DNA of 64,000 nucleotides, taken from an uncultured Oscillospiraceae bacterium (GTDB lineage: Bacteria > Bacillota > Clostridia > Oscillospirales > Oscillospiraceae). Positions 8,157 through 16,593 of the stretch are shown piece after piece; the stretch's first letter is position 1, and each line of letters opens with the position of its first letter. The stretch spans positions 124,001 through 188,000 of the forward strand of contig CAKTPV010000002.1 of the NCBI GenBank assembly GCA_934591815.1, read 5' to 3'. The translations under genes and the position numbers were made by a program. The notes under the pieces were generated by a model. The model did not search any database and was not told the origin of the DNA. It saw only the letters and a list, made by a program, of their open reading frames with translations.

Positions 8157-9011
8157 ATGACAAATACCGCCGATATCGCACGCGCCATGGCTGCGACCAT
8201 GGAGAGCGCATCCATCCCCATGTACGGAAATAAGCTGCGTCTGCCGGATCGCGGCGCTATTATCGCGCTGATCCGGGAGCTGCGGCGGCTGTTCTTCCCC
8301 GCCTATTTCGGCGACCCCCAGCTGATGGCGCTGCCGGCGGAGAACTACGCCGCGCTGCTGCTGGAGCGCATTGAGACGGCGCTGGCCGCCCAGATCGCGC
8401 TGGCGCTGCCGGAGAGTGAGGCAGCCCACGCCCCCCAGATCGCACAGGCTGTCGTGGCAGAGCTGCCCCACATCCAGCAGGTGCTGCTGACGGACATCGA
8501 GGCCACGTTTGACGGCGACCCCGCCGCCGCCAACCGGGAGGAGATCGTCTTCGCTTACCCCGGCCTGTTCGCCATCTTCGTCTACCGCATTGCCCACGAG
8601 CTGTACCTGCGGCAGGTGCCCATGATCCCCCGGATCATGACGGAGTATGCCCACAGCCGCACCGGTATCGACATCCACCCCGGCGCCCAGATCGGCCCGT
8701 GGTTCTTCATCGACCACGGCACCGGCATCGTCATCGGTGAGACGACGGTCATCGGCAGCCACGTCAAGCTGTATCAGGGCGTGACGCTGGGCGCGCTGTC
8801 GCCCCGGGCGGGTCACGCCAGTCTGCCGGGCAAGCGCCACCCCACCGTGGGCGACTATGTGACCATCTACTCCGGCGCGTCCATCCTCGGCGGCAAAACG
8901 GCCATCGGCGCCCACTCCGTGGTGGGCGGCAACGCCTTTCTCACCGGCTCCGTGGCCGATAACACCCGGGTGGTCATCACCGCGCCGGAGACCGTCTTCA
9001 AAAATGCCTGA
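8157..9011 (+). CDS. cysE: Serine O-acetyltransferase (CysE/EpsC type)
   Basis: The enzyme acetylates L-serine with acetyl-CoA to give O-acetylserine, the direct precursor of cysteine. The 284 residues end in a left-handed beta-helix with hexapeptide repeats: GIDIHPGAQIGPWFFIDH holds the conserved catalytic Asp/His region, followed by GIVIGETTVIGSHVKLYQGV and the acetyl-CoA region GGKTAIGAHSVVGGN. The long helical N-terminus is typical of the EpsC-like group in Clostridia. An AGGAGG ribosome binding site precedes the ATG, and a cysteine-responsive leader controls entry into the gene. A strong terminator follows. Confidence 0.95.
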   Translation: MTNTADIARAMAATMESASIPMYGNKLRLPDRGAIIALIRELRRLFFPAYFGDPQLMALPAENYAALLLERIETALAAQIALALPESEAAHAPQIAQAVVAELPHIQQVLLTDIEATFDGDPAAANREEIVFAYPGLFAIFVYRIAHELYLRQVPMIPRIMTEYAHSRTGIDIHPGAQIGPWFFIDHGTGIVIGETTVIGSHVKLYQGVTLGALSPRAGHASLPGKRHPTVGDYVTIYSGASILGGKTAIGAHSVVGGNAFLTGSVADNTRVVITAPETVFKNA

Positions 9012-9030
9012 CACTCTGTCCGCTGCCGCC

Positions 9031-9089
9031 CACAGAAAAACCGGGGGTCGTGTCCTTGTTGTAAGGACACGGCCCCCGGTTTTTCTGTG
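9031..9089. terminator. Long bidirectional terminator after cysE
   Basis: A nearly perfect long inverted repeat (CACAGAAAAACCGGGGG ... CCCCCGGTTTTTCTGTG, extended by GTGTCCTT/AAGGACAC) ends in T runs on both strands. Confidence 0.92.
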
Positions 9090-9153
9090 GGATATGGCAA
9101 ATCGTGCCGCGAAATTTTGTGCAGTTCGCGGTGTGCGCCGGACAAAGCGTTTC

Positions 9154-9183
9154 TTGCCATTTCCGGCTATTCTGTACTATAAT
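9154..9183 (+). promoter_or_regulatory. Promoter of the deaminase gene
   Basis: TTGCCA (9154-9159), an 18-nt spacer and TATAAT (9178-9183) precede the deaminase start by 32 bp. Confidence 0.7.
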
Positions 9184-9215
9184 GTTCATAGTACAAAAAC
9201 AAGGAGGCGTCTGAC

Positions 9216-9695
9216 ATGGAACGCATCAGCAAGGAGAACTACTATCTGGACATCGCCGAGACGGTGCTGGAGCGGGCCACCTGCCTGCGCAGGGTCTACG
9301 GCGCCATCATCGTCAAGAATGACGAGATCATCTCCACCGGCTACAACGGCGCGCCCCGCGGCCGGAAGAACTGCGTGGACATGGGCTTCTGCACACGGGA
9401 GGCCATGCAGGTTCCCCGCGGCCAGCGGTACGAGCTGTGCCGCAGCGTCCACGCCGAGGCCAACGCCATCATCTCCGCCAGCCGCCGGGACATGGTGGGC
9501 AGTACCCTGTATCTGGTGGGGCGGGACGCCCAGAGCGGCGAGCTGCTGGGCGACGCCACCAGCTGCGCCATGTGCCGCCGGCAGGTCATCAATGCCGGCA
9601 TCAGCCGGGTCATCATCCGCCAGACCAAGACGGACTATCAGGTGGTGGACGTCAGCGACTGGGTGCATCAGGAGGACGATCTGCCCAGCCTGTAA
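9216..9695 (+). CDS. Deoxycytidylate deaminase (ComEB/dCMP deaminase family)
   Basis: A zinc-dependent cytidine/deoxycytidylate deaminase that converts dCMP to dUMP for thymidylate synthesis. The 159 residues contain the zinc and proton-shuttle motif in SVHAEANAI and the second zinc motif SCAMCRR (C-x2-C), plus GYNGAPRG, typical of dCMP deaminases and of ComEB. An AAGGAGG site precedes the ATG. It has its own promoter, and the cysteine desulfidase-like gene starts 76 bp after its stop. Confidence 0.9.
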   Translation: MERISKENYYLDIAETVLERATCLRRVYGAIIVKNDEIISTGYNGAPRGRKNCVDMGFCTREAMQVPRGQRYELCRSVHAEANAIISASRRDMVGSTLYLVGRDAQSGELLGDATSCAMCRRQVINAGISRVIIRQTKTDYQVVDVSDWVHQEDDLPSL

Positions 9696-9771
9696 GCCGC
9701 AGAAGCGGCCTGAACCGAAATATCCGGCCATCGGCCCGATAAAATAACAAGTGAACAAAGGAGAATGTGTG

Positions 9772-11040
9772 ATGTTGAACGACTCCAAGATCGCCGCCTA
9801 TACGGCGATCCTGCAGGAAGAGCTCCTGCTGGCCACAGGGTGTACAGAGCCCATCGCCGTCGCGTACTGTGCCGCAAAACTGCGCGAGGTGTTGGGCGGA
9901 AAACCGGAAAAAGTGCTGGCTGAGGTCAGCGGAAACATCCTGAAGAACGTGAAATCCGTGGTGGTCCCCAACACAGCGGGACGCCGGGGGATCGACGCCG
10001 CCATCGCCGTGGGCATAGTGGCCGGCGACGCCGACGCGGAGCTTCAGGTCATCGCCAACGTGACGGAGGAGGATACGGCGGCCATTCAGGGCTATCTGGA
10101 CAGCACGCCCATCCAAGTGACCTGCCCGGAGACCCCCTGTATGCTGGATATCAAGCTGACAGGCTGGCTGGGCAAGCACCGCGCCTGCGTCCGTGTGGCC
10201 AACAATCACACCAATATCATCTACATGGAGAAAGACGGACAGATCCTGCGGGAGCTGCCGGTGACCGGCAACGCCGAGGATCACTTGCAGGACAAGTCCG
10301 TGCTGAACGTCAAAGACATCATCACATTCGCCGAAACTGTACCTATAGACGCCATCCTGCCCACGGTGGGACGGCAGATCGAGAAAAACACCGCCATCGC
10401 CGCAGAGGGTCTCCAAAACAGCTGGGGCTCCAACATTGGCTCCGCCCTGCTGCGGCGCTCGGAGGACTGGGCGACGCAGGCGCAGGCGTGGGCCGCCGCC
10501 GGTTCCGACGCCCGCATGAACGGCTGCGAGATGCCGGTGGTCATCGTGTCCGGCTCCGGCAATCAGGGCATCACCGCCTCCGTACCCGTCTGGCGGTACG
10601 GTCAGCTCATGGGGGCGGATGAGGAGAAGATCCTGCGGGCCGTGTGCCTCAGCGACCTCATCACCATCCACCAGAAAACCGGCATCGGCCGCCTCAGCGC
10701 CTACTGCGGCGCGGTGTCCGCCGGTGTGGGCGCGGGCTGCGGCATCGCATGGCTGCAGGGCGCAGACTACGAGGGCATCAGCCACACGCTGGAAAACGCG
10801 GTGGCCATGATCTCCGGCTGCATCTGCGACGGCGCCAAGGCCAGCTGTGCCGCCAAGATCGCCATGGGCGTGAGCTGCGGCCTGCTGGGATACGATATGT
10901 ACTGCGGCGGCGACAACTTCCGCCCCGGCGACGGCATTCTGGGCACCGATGTGGAGGACACCATCCGCCATGTGGGCGTACTGGCCGCGGAGGGTATGCG
11001 GGAGACAGACCGCGTCATCCTGCGGATCATGACAGAGTAA
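9772..11040 (+). CDS. L-cysteine desulfidase-like protein (UPF0597/CyuA family)
   Basis: Members of this iron-sulfur family degrade L-cysteine to pyruvate, ammonia and sulfide (CyuA/YhaM of enteric bacteria, CdsB of methanogens). The 422-residue protein shows the family's N-terminal LLATGCTEPIAVAY with a conserved Cys, the VPNTAGRRGIDAA loop, and late cysteines in YCGAVSAGVGAGCG and the ASCAAKIAMGV region. The ATG at 9772 is 8 nt after GGAG; an in-frame GTG at 9751 lies upstream of that site. It complements cysE nearby: one makes and one removes cysteine. Serine dehydratase activity is an alternative. Confidence 0.82.
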   Translation: MLNDSKIAAYTAILQEELLLATGCTEPIAVAYCAAKLREVLGGKPEKVLAEVSGNILKNVKSVVVPNTAGRRGIDAAIAVGIVAGDADAELQVIANVTEEDTAAIQGYLDSTPIQVTCPETPCMLDIKLTGWLGKHRACVRVANNHTNIIYMEKDGQILRELPVTGNAEDHLQDKSVLNVKDIITFAETVPIDAILPTVGRQIEKNTAIAAEGLQNSWGSNIGSALLRRSEDWATQAQAWAAAGSDARMNGCEMPVVIVSGSGNQGITASVPVWRYGQLMGADEEKILRAVCLSDLITIHQKTGIGRLSAYCGAVSAGVGAGCGIAWLQGADYEGISHTLENAVAMISGCICDGAKASCAAKIAMGVSCGLLGYDMYCGGDNFRPGDGILGTDVEDTIRHVGVLAAEGMRETDRVILRIMTE

Positions 11041-11054
11041 AAAAAGCAAGGCGC

Positions 11055-11085
11055 GGGGTCTGCGTATGCAGGCCCCTCTTTTTTT
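11055..11085 (+). terminator. Intrinsic terminator
   Basis: GGGGTCTGC pairs with GCAGGCCCC around a GTAT loop (one T-G pair), followed by a T-rich tract. It lies 14 bp after the desulfidase-like gene. Confidence 0.88.
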
Positions 11086-11128
11086 GCGTCCGCCGCAAGC
11101 GTCCCGCCGGGTCAGCTCCTTTCGCCGC

Positions 11129-11142
11129 TGGAAACGTTTTCA
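11129..11142 (+). promoter_or_regulatory. Candidate CcpA-type cre site upstream of cstA
   Basis: TGGAAACGTTTTCA matches the catabolite-responsive element consensus TGWAARCGYTWNCW with one mismatch and is about 200 bp upstream of the carbon-starvation gene. Binding by CcpA or another LacI-family protein is inferred. Confidence 0.5.
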
Positions 11143-11197
11143 GCCCAATCGAAAAAGTTCGACAATAAATGGCGATCATTAACATACCACCCCCATA

Positions 11198-11277
11198 CGT
11201 TAGCAACATTTGTATCTGAAAGACCTTTCGTTAGCGCCAATTTTATGAAGATCGTGTTACTATTTAGAATCGTTAAG
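11198..11277 (+). repeat. Three CGTTA direct repeats upstream of cstA
   Basis: CGTTAGC at 11198, CGTTAGC at 11229 and CGTTAAG at 11271 are spaced 31 and 42 bp, that is close to three and four helical turns. This is the layout of a tandemly bound activator; no regulator gene is adjacent. The rest of 11086-11337 holds no gene. Confidence 0.4.
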
Positions 11278-11337
11278 AGCAACAAATTTCGACACGCCGC
11301 AAGTCGAAAAAAATGAGTACAAAGGAGAGTGTTTTCT

Positions 11338-12846
11338 GTGGCAACATTTATCATCGGACTCGTCATCCTGCTGGGCGGCGCGGCCCTGTATGGCCGCTTC
11401 TGCGAAAAAGTTTTCGGGCCGGATGACCGCAAGACCCCCGCATACACCAAGGAGGACGGCGTTGACTTCGTCCCCATGCGCGGCTGGAAGAACAGCCTCA
11501 TTAACCTGCTGAACATCGCAGGCACCGGCCCCATCCTCGGGCCGATCCAGGGCATCCTGTTTGGGCCCATCGCGTTTTTGACCATCCCCATCGGCAACAT
11601 CATCGGCGGCGCCATGCACGACTATTTCTCCGGCATGATCTGCCTGCGCGACGGCGGCACCCAGATGCCCGAGATGATCCGCCGCTACTCCACCAAGGGT
11701 ATCTATAAGTTCTACAACGTGTTCGTGTGCGTGCTGCTGCTGCTGGTGGGCGCTGTGTTCATCTACACCCCCGGCGACATCGCCGCCACGCAGGTCTTTG
11801 GCTTCAGCGGCAAGGCCACCGACCCCACCACCTGGATCATCTACGGTGTCATCTTCCTGTACTATCTGATCGCCACCGTGTTCCCCATCGACGCCATCAT
11901 CGGCAAGATCTACCCCATCTTCGGCGGTATCCTGCTGTTCTCCGCCATCGGTATCTTCATCGGCATCTTCGTCACCGGTATGCCCCTGATGAACATCTGG
12001 GACAGCTGGGCTTCTCCCGTGCTGAGCCTCACCGGTGCTGATGGCACCGTGGGTACCTTCACCTACGCGGATTACTTCTCCACCAAGCACTTCCTGCCCA
12101 TCTTCTTCGTGACCGTGGCCTGCGGCATTCTGTCCGGCTTCCACTCCACCCAGACCGCTATCATCTCCCGTACCATGAAGAGCGAGCGTCAGGGCCGCAA
12201 CACCTTCTACAACATGATGGTGCTGGAGGGCTTCATCGCCATGGTCTGGGCTGCCGGTGCCATGGGCGTGTACAACCTGGCTCTGCAGGAGCCCAATGCC
12301 GGGCTGGCTACCGGCACCGTGGGCGTCGTCTGCAAATACCTGCTGGGTCATGTGGGCGGCATCATCGCCCTGATCGGCGTCATCGTGCTGCCCATCACCT
12401 CCGGTGATACGGCGCTGCGCGCCCTGCGTCTGAGCCTGTCCGAGACGCTGCACATCGACCAGTCCACCAACGGCAAACGCATCAAGCTGGCTGTGCCTAT
12501 CTTCGCGCTGGTCATCGCCATCCTCGTGTTCGCCAAGGTCAACAACGATGGCTTCATGATCCTGTGGCGTTACTTCGCATGGGCCAACCAAACTCTGTCC
12601 CTGTTCGCCTTCCTGTGCATCACCGCATGGATGTTCGAGAACGGCAAGGGCAAGTGGGCTTGGATCCCCATGATCCCCGGCTGCTTCTACACCTTCATCT
12701 GCGTCACCTACATCGCCAATGCCCACATCGGCTTCAACATCCCCTGGACGCCGTCCTACATCATCGGTGTGGTGTGCGCCGCCGCCTATGTGGTGGGCTG
12801 CTGCGTGTACGGCAAGAAGCGTGCCGCCAAGCTGGCCGCCAAGTAA
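11338..12846 (+). CDS. cstA: CstA-family carbon starvation/pyruvate or peptide transporter
   Basis: CstA proteins are polytopic membrane carriers for peptides or pyruvate induced when carbon is scarce. This 502-residue copy is the shorter version common in Firmicutes and keeps the family's core: IAGTGPILGPIQG, GGAMHDYFSGM, YTPGDIAATQVFG and a GFHSTQTAIISR segment, with well over ten membrane helices. The GTG at 11338 is 10 nt after GGAG; a GTG at 11329 is too close to the ribosome binding site. It is monocistronic, framed by an upstream terminator and two downstream hairpins, with a cre-like site upstream. Confidence 0.9.
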   Translation: MATFIIGLVILLGGAALYGRFCEKVFGPDDRKTPAYTKEDGVDFVPMRGWKNSLINLLNIAGTGPILGPIQGILFGPIAFLTIPIGNIIGGAMHDYFSGMICLRDGGTQMPEMIRRYSTKGIYKFYNVFVCVLLLLVGAVFIYTPGDIAATQVFGFSGKATDPTTWIIYGVIFLYYLIATVFPIDAIIGKIYPIFGGILLFSAIGIFIGIFVTGMPLMNIWDSWASPVLSLTGADGTVGTFTYADYFSTKHFLPIFFVTVACGILSGFHSTQTAIISRTMKSERQGRNTFYNMMVLEGFIAMVWAAGAMGVYNLALQEPNAGLATGTVGVVCKYLLGHVGGIIALIGVIVLPITSGDTALRALRLSLSETLHIDQSTNGKRIKLAVPIFALVIAILVFAKVNNDGFMILWRYFAWANQTLSLFAFLCITAWMFENGKGKWAWIPMIPGCFYTFICVTYIANAHIGFNIPWTPSYIIGVVCAAAYVVGCCVYGKKRAAKLAAK

Positions 12847-12879
12847 GGCTTTCCCCTCCGCATTTTCGGATATACCAGA

Positions 12880-12910
12880 GAAGTCCCGTCCATCGGACGG
12901 GACTTCTTTT
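12880..12910 (+). terminator. Intrinsic terminator of cstA
   Basis: GAAGTCCCGTCC pairs perfectly with GGACGGGACTTC around a 3-nt loop, followed by TTTT. Confidence 0.9.
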
Positions 12911-12916
12911 GGCTGC

Positions 12917-12955
12917 AAAAACAAAACCTCCGGCTAAGCCGGAGGTTTTGTTTTA
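12917..12955. terminator. Bidirectional terminator between convergent genes
   Basis: ACAAAACCTCCGGC and GCCGGAGGTTTTGT form a 14-bp stem with a 3-nt loop and A/T runs on both sides. It probably ends the minus-strand gene that follows. Confidence 0.9.
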
Positions 12956-12965
12956 TTCTGCGCGC

Positions 12966-13466
12966 CTATGCGAGCAAGCGGAGGAGCGTGGACATCGGGA
13001 TCTGGTCAGTGTCGTAGCCAAAACGCCGCCCGCCGGGGAACGTGCAGCGGAGGTAGGGGCCCTCCGTCCAGTCGTTGGAGGGGTTCACCAGCGTCACCTC
13101 CCAGATCTCCAGCACCGTTCCGTCGCCGTAATCGATGGTGATGCGCGGCGGCTCGGCGGGCGCCGGCCCCATGCGTCCCGGCCCCATTGCGGTAAGCAGC
13201 CGCAGCAGGTCGCTGAGCTTGTCGGCGGTGGCGGGCACGGCCTCGCCGTCCACGGTGACGGTGAACGCCCCGGTCTGCCGGGCGCTGCGGGTGGCGTCGG
13301 CCAGCGCGGAGACGATGGTGCGGTATTGGTGTTGGCTGCTGCAGGCCCAGACGATCAGGGCGACGCCCATGACAAGAATGGCCGCCGCCAACAGTACCCA
13401 TGCGTGCAGAGACCTTTCCCGGCTGCGGCCTGCGCCGCTGCGGTCAATCGCATCGTAGAATCCCAT
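12966..13466 (-). CDS. Small single-span membrane protein, function unknown
   Basis: The 166-residue product has a short basic cytoplasmic N-terminus, one membrane helix (about residues 25-43, HAWVLLAAAILVMGVALIVW) and a soluble outer domain. That domain reads like a small alpha/beta fold with a DGEAVPATADKLSDLL helix and a terminal PGGRRFGYDTDQIP strand region. I recognise no named domain. The ATG follows a GGGAGG site; an upstream in-frame extension lacks one. It is monocistronic and ends at a strong bidirectional terminator. Confidence 0.6.
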   Translation of the reverse strand: MGFYDAIDRSGAGRSRERSLHAWVLLAAAILVMGVALIVWACSSQHQYRTIVSALADATRSARQTGAFTVTVDGEAVPATADKLSDLLRLLTAMGPGRMGPAPAEPPRITIDYGDGTVLEIWEVTLVNPSNDWTEGPYLRCTFPGGRRFGYDTDQIPMSTLLRLLA

Positions 13467-13589
13467 AGGCGCACCTCCCTCTTTGTTGTTTGGTACAGTA
13501 TAGCAGGTATGGCGGCGCGAAGTCCAGCAACCGCAGGTTGTCACGGGAGATTTTTACGGAAGCTTCACGCAACTTCAGGTTGTCAGGGC

Positions 13590-13623
13590 AAAAAATAAGA
13601 CCTGCCTGTCGGCAGGTCTTATT
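13590..13623 (-). terminator. Intrinsic terminator of the rpsF-ssb-rpsR operon
   Basis: AATAAGACCTGCC/GGCAGGTCTTATT form a 13-bp stem with a 4-nt loop, followed on the minus strand by a T run. It lies 11 bp after the rpsR stop. Confidence 0.92.
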
Positions 13624-13633
13624 CGTTTCCCAA

Positions 13634-13885
13634 TTACTCGGTCACGAAGGGCAGCAGAGCGATCTGACGAGCGCGCTTGATGGCCTCGGTCAGCTGACGC
13701 TGATGCATGGCGCAGGTGCCGGTGGTGCGGCGGGGCAGGATCTTGGAGCGCTCGGAGATGAAGCGGCGCAGCTTGGCAGCGTCCTTGTAATCGATGCACT
13801 CGCACTTGTCCACGCAGAACTGGCAAACCTTCTTGCGACGCTTGCCGGCGCCGCGGGCGGGTCTATTTTCGCGTTCCATAGCCAT
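13634..13885 (-). CDS. rpsR: 30S ribosomal protein S18
   Basis: S18 binds the central domain of 16S rRNA as a partner of S6. The 83-residue protein has the typical basic N-terminus, the KVCQFC...CECIDYKD segment with four cysteines in the CxxC-type pattern seen in zinc-binding forms, and the conserved [18 protein letters not shown] and [18 protein letters not shown] regions. It is the last gene of the rpsF-ssb-rpsR operon, a gene order conserved across Firmicutes. Confidence 0.98.
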   Translation of the reverse strand: MAMERENRPARGAGKRRKKVCQFCVDKCECIDYKDAAKLRRFISERSKILPRRTTGTCAMHQRQLTEAIKRARQIALLPFVTE

Positions 13886-13927
13886 GGAAGTATCCTCCTT
13901 TATAAAGTTTCATGTGCCGTTGGCACA

Positions 13928-14380
13928 TCAGAACGGCAGGTCGCCGTCCTCCTCATCGATCTCGGCAAAGCCGGAGGGGCCGCCCACAGGGGCGCTGTAC
14001 CCGCCGGCGGGCGCGGTGTAGGCCGGTGCGGAATAACCGCCCATGTCGCCTGCGTTGTCCCGCTTGGAATCGCCGAAATAGATGTTGTCGGCAACCACCT
14101 CCGCGCTGCGGCGGGAGTTGCCGTCCTTGTCAGTCCACGGACGGATCTGGAGCCGGCCCTCCACAATGGCCATGCGGCCCTTGGTGAAGTACTTGGCGGC
14201 AAACTCGGCGGTGGAGCGCCAGGCGACCACGTCGATGAAATCCGTCTCCTTCTCGCCGGACTGGGACTTGAAATCACGATCCACAGCCAGCGTGAAGCTG
14301 GTGACAGCGGTACCGGACTGCGTTCTGCGCAGCTCCGGGTCACGGGTCAGACGACCCATGATGAAGATCTTGTTCAGCAT
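13928..14380 (-). CDS. ssb: Single-stranded DNA-binding protein
   Basis: SSB coats single-stranded DNA during replication and repair. The 150 residues start MLNKIFIMGRLTRDPELR, contain the OB-fold (FTLAVDRDF, DFIDVVAWRSTAEF, GRMAIVEGRLQ) in about the first 105 residues, then a Gly/Tyr/Pro-rich flexible linker and the acidic tail EEDGDLPF that recruits partner proteins. It sits between rpsF (12 bp upstream) and rpsR, a standard arrangement. Confidence 0.97.
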   Translation of the reverse strand: MLNKIFIMGRLTRDPELRRTQSGTAVTSFTLAVDRDFKSQSGEKETDFIDVVAWRSTAEFAAKYFTKGRMAIVEGRLQIRPWTDKDGNSRRSAEVVADNIYFGDSKRDNAGDMGGYSAPAYTAPAGGYSAPVGGPSGFAEIDEEDGDLPF

Positions 14381-14392
14381 TGCTGTTCTCCC

Positions 14393-14692
14393 TTACTCGC
14401 CCTTGCAGACGATCATGGAACGCATGATACCTTCGGTAATGCCGAGGATACGATCCAGCTCCTTGGGGAACTCGGGGCCGCTGGTGAAGCTCATCAGCAC
14501 ATAGTAGCCCTCGGTCTTGTAGTCGATGGCGTAGGCGAGACGACGCTTGCCCCACTCATCGACCACTACGTTGATCGCGTTGTTCTGCTCTGCCAGCGTC
14601 TGGAACTTTGCCACGGTAGCGGCAATAGCCTCCTCACCCTGTGCAGGGTCGATGATGTAGACGACCTCGTAGTTGGCGGAAATCTTAGCCAT
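14393..14692 (-). CDS. rpsF: 30S ribosomal protein S6
   Basis: S6 pairs with S18 on the small ribosomal subunit. The 99-residue protein begins MAKISANYEVVYIIDP and contains the family's WGKRRLAYAIDYKTEGYYVL strand-helix region. The ATG follows a GGAGG site; the in-frame extension upstream overlaps the leader. It is first in the operon with a good promoter and a short leader that carries an 8-bp hairpin at 14721-14741, a possible S6:S18 autoregulatory element, although I do not see the conserved CCG features clearly. Confidence 0.97.
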   Translation of the reverse strand: MAKISANYEVVYIIDPAQGEEAIAATVAKFQTLAEQNNAINVVVDEWGKRRLAYAIDYKTEGYYVLMSFTSGPEFPKELDRILGITEGIMRSMIVCKGE

Positions 14693-14772
14693 ACTTTTTG
14701 CACCTCCTTTTGGACAAATGGCCCTCATTCTCGATGAGAGCAAGGATATGCCCGCAATACGCGAGCCTATTT

Positions 14773-14800
14773 ATTATACCGGATTTTTCAAATGAGTCAA
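14773..14800 (-). promoter_or_regulatory. Promoter of rpsF-ssb-rpsR
   Basis: On the minus strand TTGACT (14800-14795), a 16-nt spacer and a perfect TATAAT (14778-14773) precede rpsF by about 80 bp. Confidence 0.85.
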
Positions 14801-14837
14801 GAGGTTTTTCCGATATTTTTTCGGTTTTTTCCCTCTT

Positions 14838-15344
14838 TCAGCGGTTTTGCAGGTAGTTTTGCAGCGCTTTGCTCTTCTCCAGCCGCCACAAAAGCAGCAT
14901 GCCCAGTCCGTAGCACGCCACGATCTCACCGGCGCCCACCGTCAGGGCGTTGAAGGCGTAGGTGGGCCAGAAGGCGGCGGAGGTACCGGCCTGCTCATAG
15001 GCCAGCACCAGCCCCACCAGCACCATATTGGCCGCCACCGGCGGCAGCGGTGCCAGCCACTTCTTCCTGCACCGGGCGGTGAGCAGAGCGGCCAGCAGTG
15101 TGGCGGCGGAGCCCACCACGATATCCAGTATACCGTAGGGGCTGAGCAGGTTGGCGATGAGGCAACCCACGCCCAGACCCCACGCCGTCTCCGGCATCAG
15201 GAAGGGCAGGACGCACAGCGCCTCGGAGAAACGGCATTGGATAGGGCCGTAGGTAATGCCGAACACAGAGCCGAAAATGCTCAGCACGGCGTAGGCTGCG
15301 CCCACAATGGCGGCGCAGGTCAGTTGACGGGTATGCAGCTTCAC
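14838..15344 (-). CDS. queT: QueT-family queuosine precursor transporter
   Basis: QueT proteins are small S-component-like membrane proteins that take up a queuosine precursor (preQ0, preQ1 or queuine) with an ECF energy module. The 168 residues hold about five membrane helices and the family's start, AAIVGAAYAVLSIF, with a YGPIQCRFSEALCVLPFL element. The start is GTG and overlaps the upstream stop as GTGA, so translation is coupled to the anti-sigma-like gene. No preQ1 riboswitch can be present because the gene is internal to an operon. Confidence 0.85.
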   Translation of the reverse strand: MKLHTRQLTCAAIVGAAYAVLSIFGSVFGITYGPIQCRFSEALCVLPFLMPETAWGLGVGCLIANLLSPYGILDIVVGSAATLLAALLTARCRKKWLAPLPPVAANMVLVGLVLAYEQAGTSAAFWPTYAFNALTVGAGEIVACYGLGMLLLWRLEKSKALQNYLQNR

Positions 15345-16003
15345 GAATTTGTATCCTCCTCATAGGTGTACCAGTTGTTATCGGCGGCTGTAAAGCCCTC
15401 CGCCTCCATGGCGGCGGTCAGCACAACGGGATCTCCGGCGCTGCCTGCCGCGTCGGTCAGAAGCACCTGCACGGCGCTGCCCTCGCGGGCGGCGACAGTC
15501 AGGACGAAGCCCTGCTGAGCCAACGTCTCGGCGGCGCGCTCCAGCGCCTCGTCCATTGCCTGTAAAGGCGCGGCCGTATACAGATTCTCTCCATCGGGAC
15601 ACCCGCCGGTAAAGTCCTTGCCCGTATCGGACTTCTGCTGTGTCTCGCGGTCAGACGGCGTAGCCCCATCCATCGCATTATCAGGAGCGAGTCGCTCTGC
15701 GCTGTTTTCATCCGCGGCAGCAGGCGCCATATCGCTGCCCGGAGCGGCGCTGTCGCTGAACACCGCCTGCATATTGTTGCCCTTGTAAAGGCCGCCGCTA
15801 TGCAGCAGCGGGATCAGCGCCGCCGCTACCACCAGACAGGCCGCCGCCATCACCAGCCATTTGCGGGCGGGGGACGCTTTCCTCTGCTGGGGCGTCTCGG
15901 CCACACGCGCCATCACGCGGTCCGCAAAGCCGTCGGAGGGCAATGCCTCCGATGCCAGCGCCTCGCGCAGCACCTTATCCATTTCATCAAACATCGGGGT
16001 CAT
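15341..16003 (-). CDS. Anti-sigma-factor-like membrane protein
   Basis: The 220-residue protein has an N-terminal cytoplasmic helical segment (DEMDKVLREALASEALPSDG), one membrane helix near residues 50-68 (KWLVMAAACLVVAAALIPLL) and a large Ala/Asp-rich extracytoplasmic region. That is the usual plan of a single-span anti-sigma factor. Its ATG overlaps the stop of the sigma-factor gene (ATGA), the normal pairing for an ECF sigma and its antagonist. There is no clear zinc-binding HxxxCxxC motif, so it is not a ZAS-type anti-sigma; the role is inferred from position. Confidence 0.65.
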   Translation of the reverse strand: MTPMFDEMDKVLREALASEALPSDGFADRVMARVAETPQQRKASPARKWLVMAAACLVVAAALIPLLHSGGLYKGNNMQAVFSDSAAPGSDMAPAAADENSAERLAPDNAMDGATPSDRETQQKSDTGKDFTGGCPDGENLYTAAPLQAMDEALERAAETLAQQGFVLTVAAREGSAVQVLLTDAAGSAGDPVVLTAAMEAEGFTAADNNWYTYEEDTNS

Positions 16004-16593
16004 TTCTGTCCCTCCTCTCCTGCCGTTTTGACGGAGATAACGGCAGAAAGGTTCCCTCCGCCGGATAAAAGCTCCTTCAGCCGCGCCTTGGCCCGGTTGA
16101 TGCGGGATTTCACCGTCCCCTCGCTGATGCCCAGCGCCACGGCGATCTCCCCGTAATCCATCTCCTGCATATACCGCAGCAGCAGCACCTGCCGATGCTC
16201 GTCCGTCAGCGCCGACAGCGCTGACCGGACGGCCGTCTGCGTCTCGGTGCGCTCCGCCGCCTCCTGCGGCGTGTCGCCGCCGTCTGGGAGCTCCACACCG
16301 TCCAGATCGTCGGCGTCCCGATGCCGCTTTTCCCGGCGCAGACAGTCGATGGCGGCGTTGGTGGTCAGGCGGTAGAGCCATGTAGAGAAGCGGCTGTCCC
16401 CCCGGAAGCGGGGCAAGCCCCGCCATGCGGCCAGAAACGCCTCCTGCGCCGCGTCCTCCGCCAGCGCCGCGTCGCCGCCGCACATTCGCAGCGCCAGACG
16501 GTACGCCGGCGCCTGATACGTCTCCACCAGCTGGCGGAACGCCTCCTGGTCTCCCTGTCCGGCGCGGCGGATCAGTTCTCTTTCATCCCTCAT
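16000..16593 (-). CDS. ECF-type RNA polymerase sigma factor
   Basis: This alternative sigma factor directs RNA polymerase to a small regulon. The 197 residues carry sigma region 2 ([18 protein letters not shown], then [13 protein letters not shown] and [18 protein letters not shown]) and region 4 ([19 protein letters not shown], a helix-turn-helix), with an acidic linker between. Both ends overlap neighbouring genes by 4 bp: the dus gene upstream and the anti-sigma-like gene downstream. Targets are not evident from this window. Confidence 0.92.
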   Translation of the reverse strand: MRDERELIRRAGQGDQEAFRQLVETYQAPAYRLALRMCGGDAALAEDAAQEAFLAAWRGLPRFRGDSRFSTWLYRLTTNAAIDCLRREKRHRDADDLDGVELPDGGDTPQEAAERTETQTAVRSALSALTDEHRQVLLLRYMQEMDYGEIAVALGISEGTVKSRINRAKARLKELLSGGGNLSAVISVKTAGEEGQK

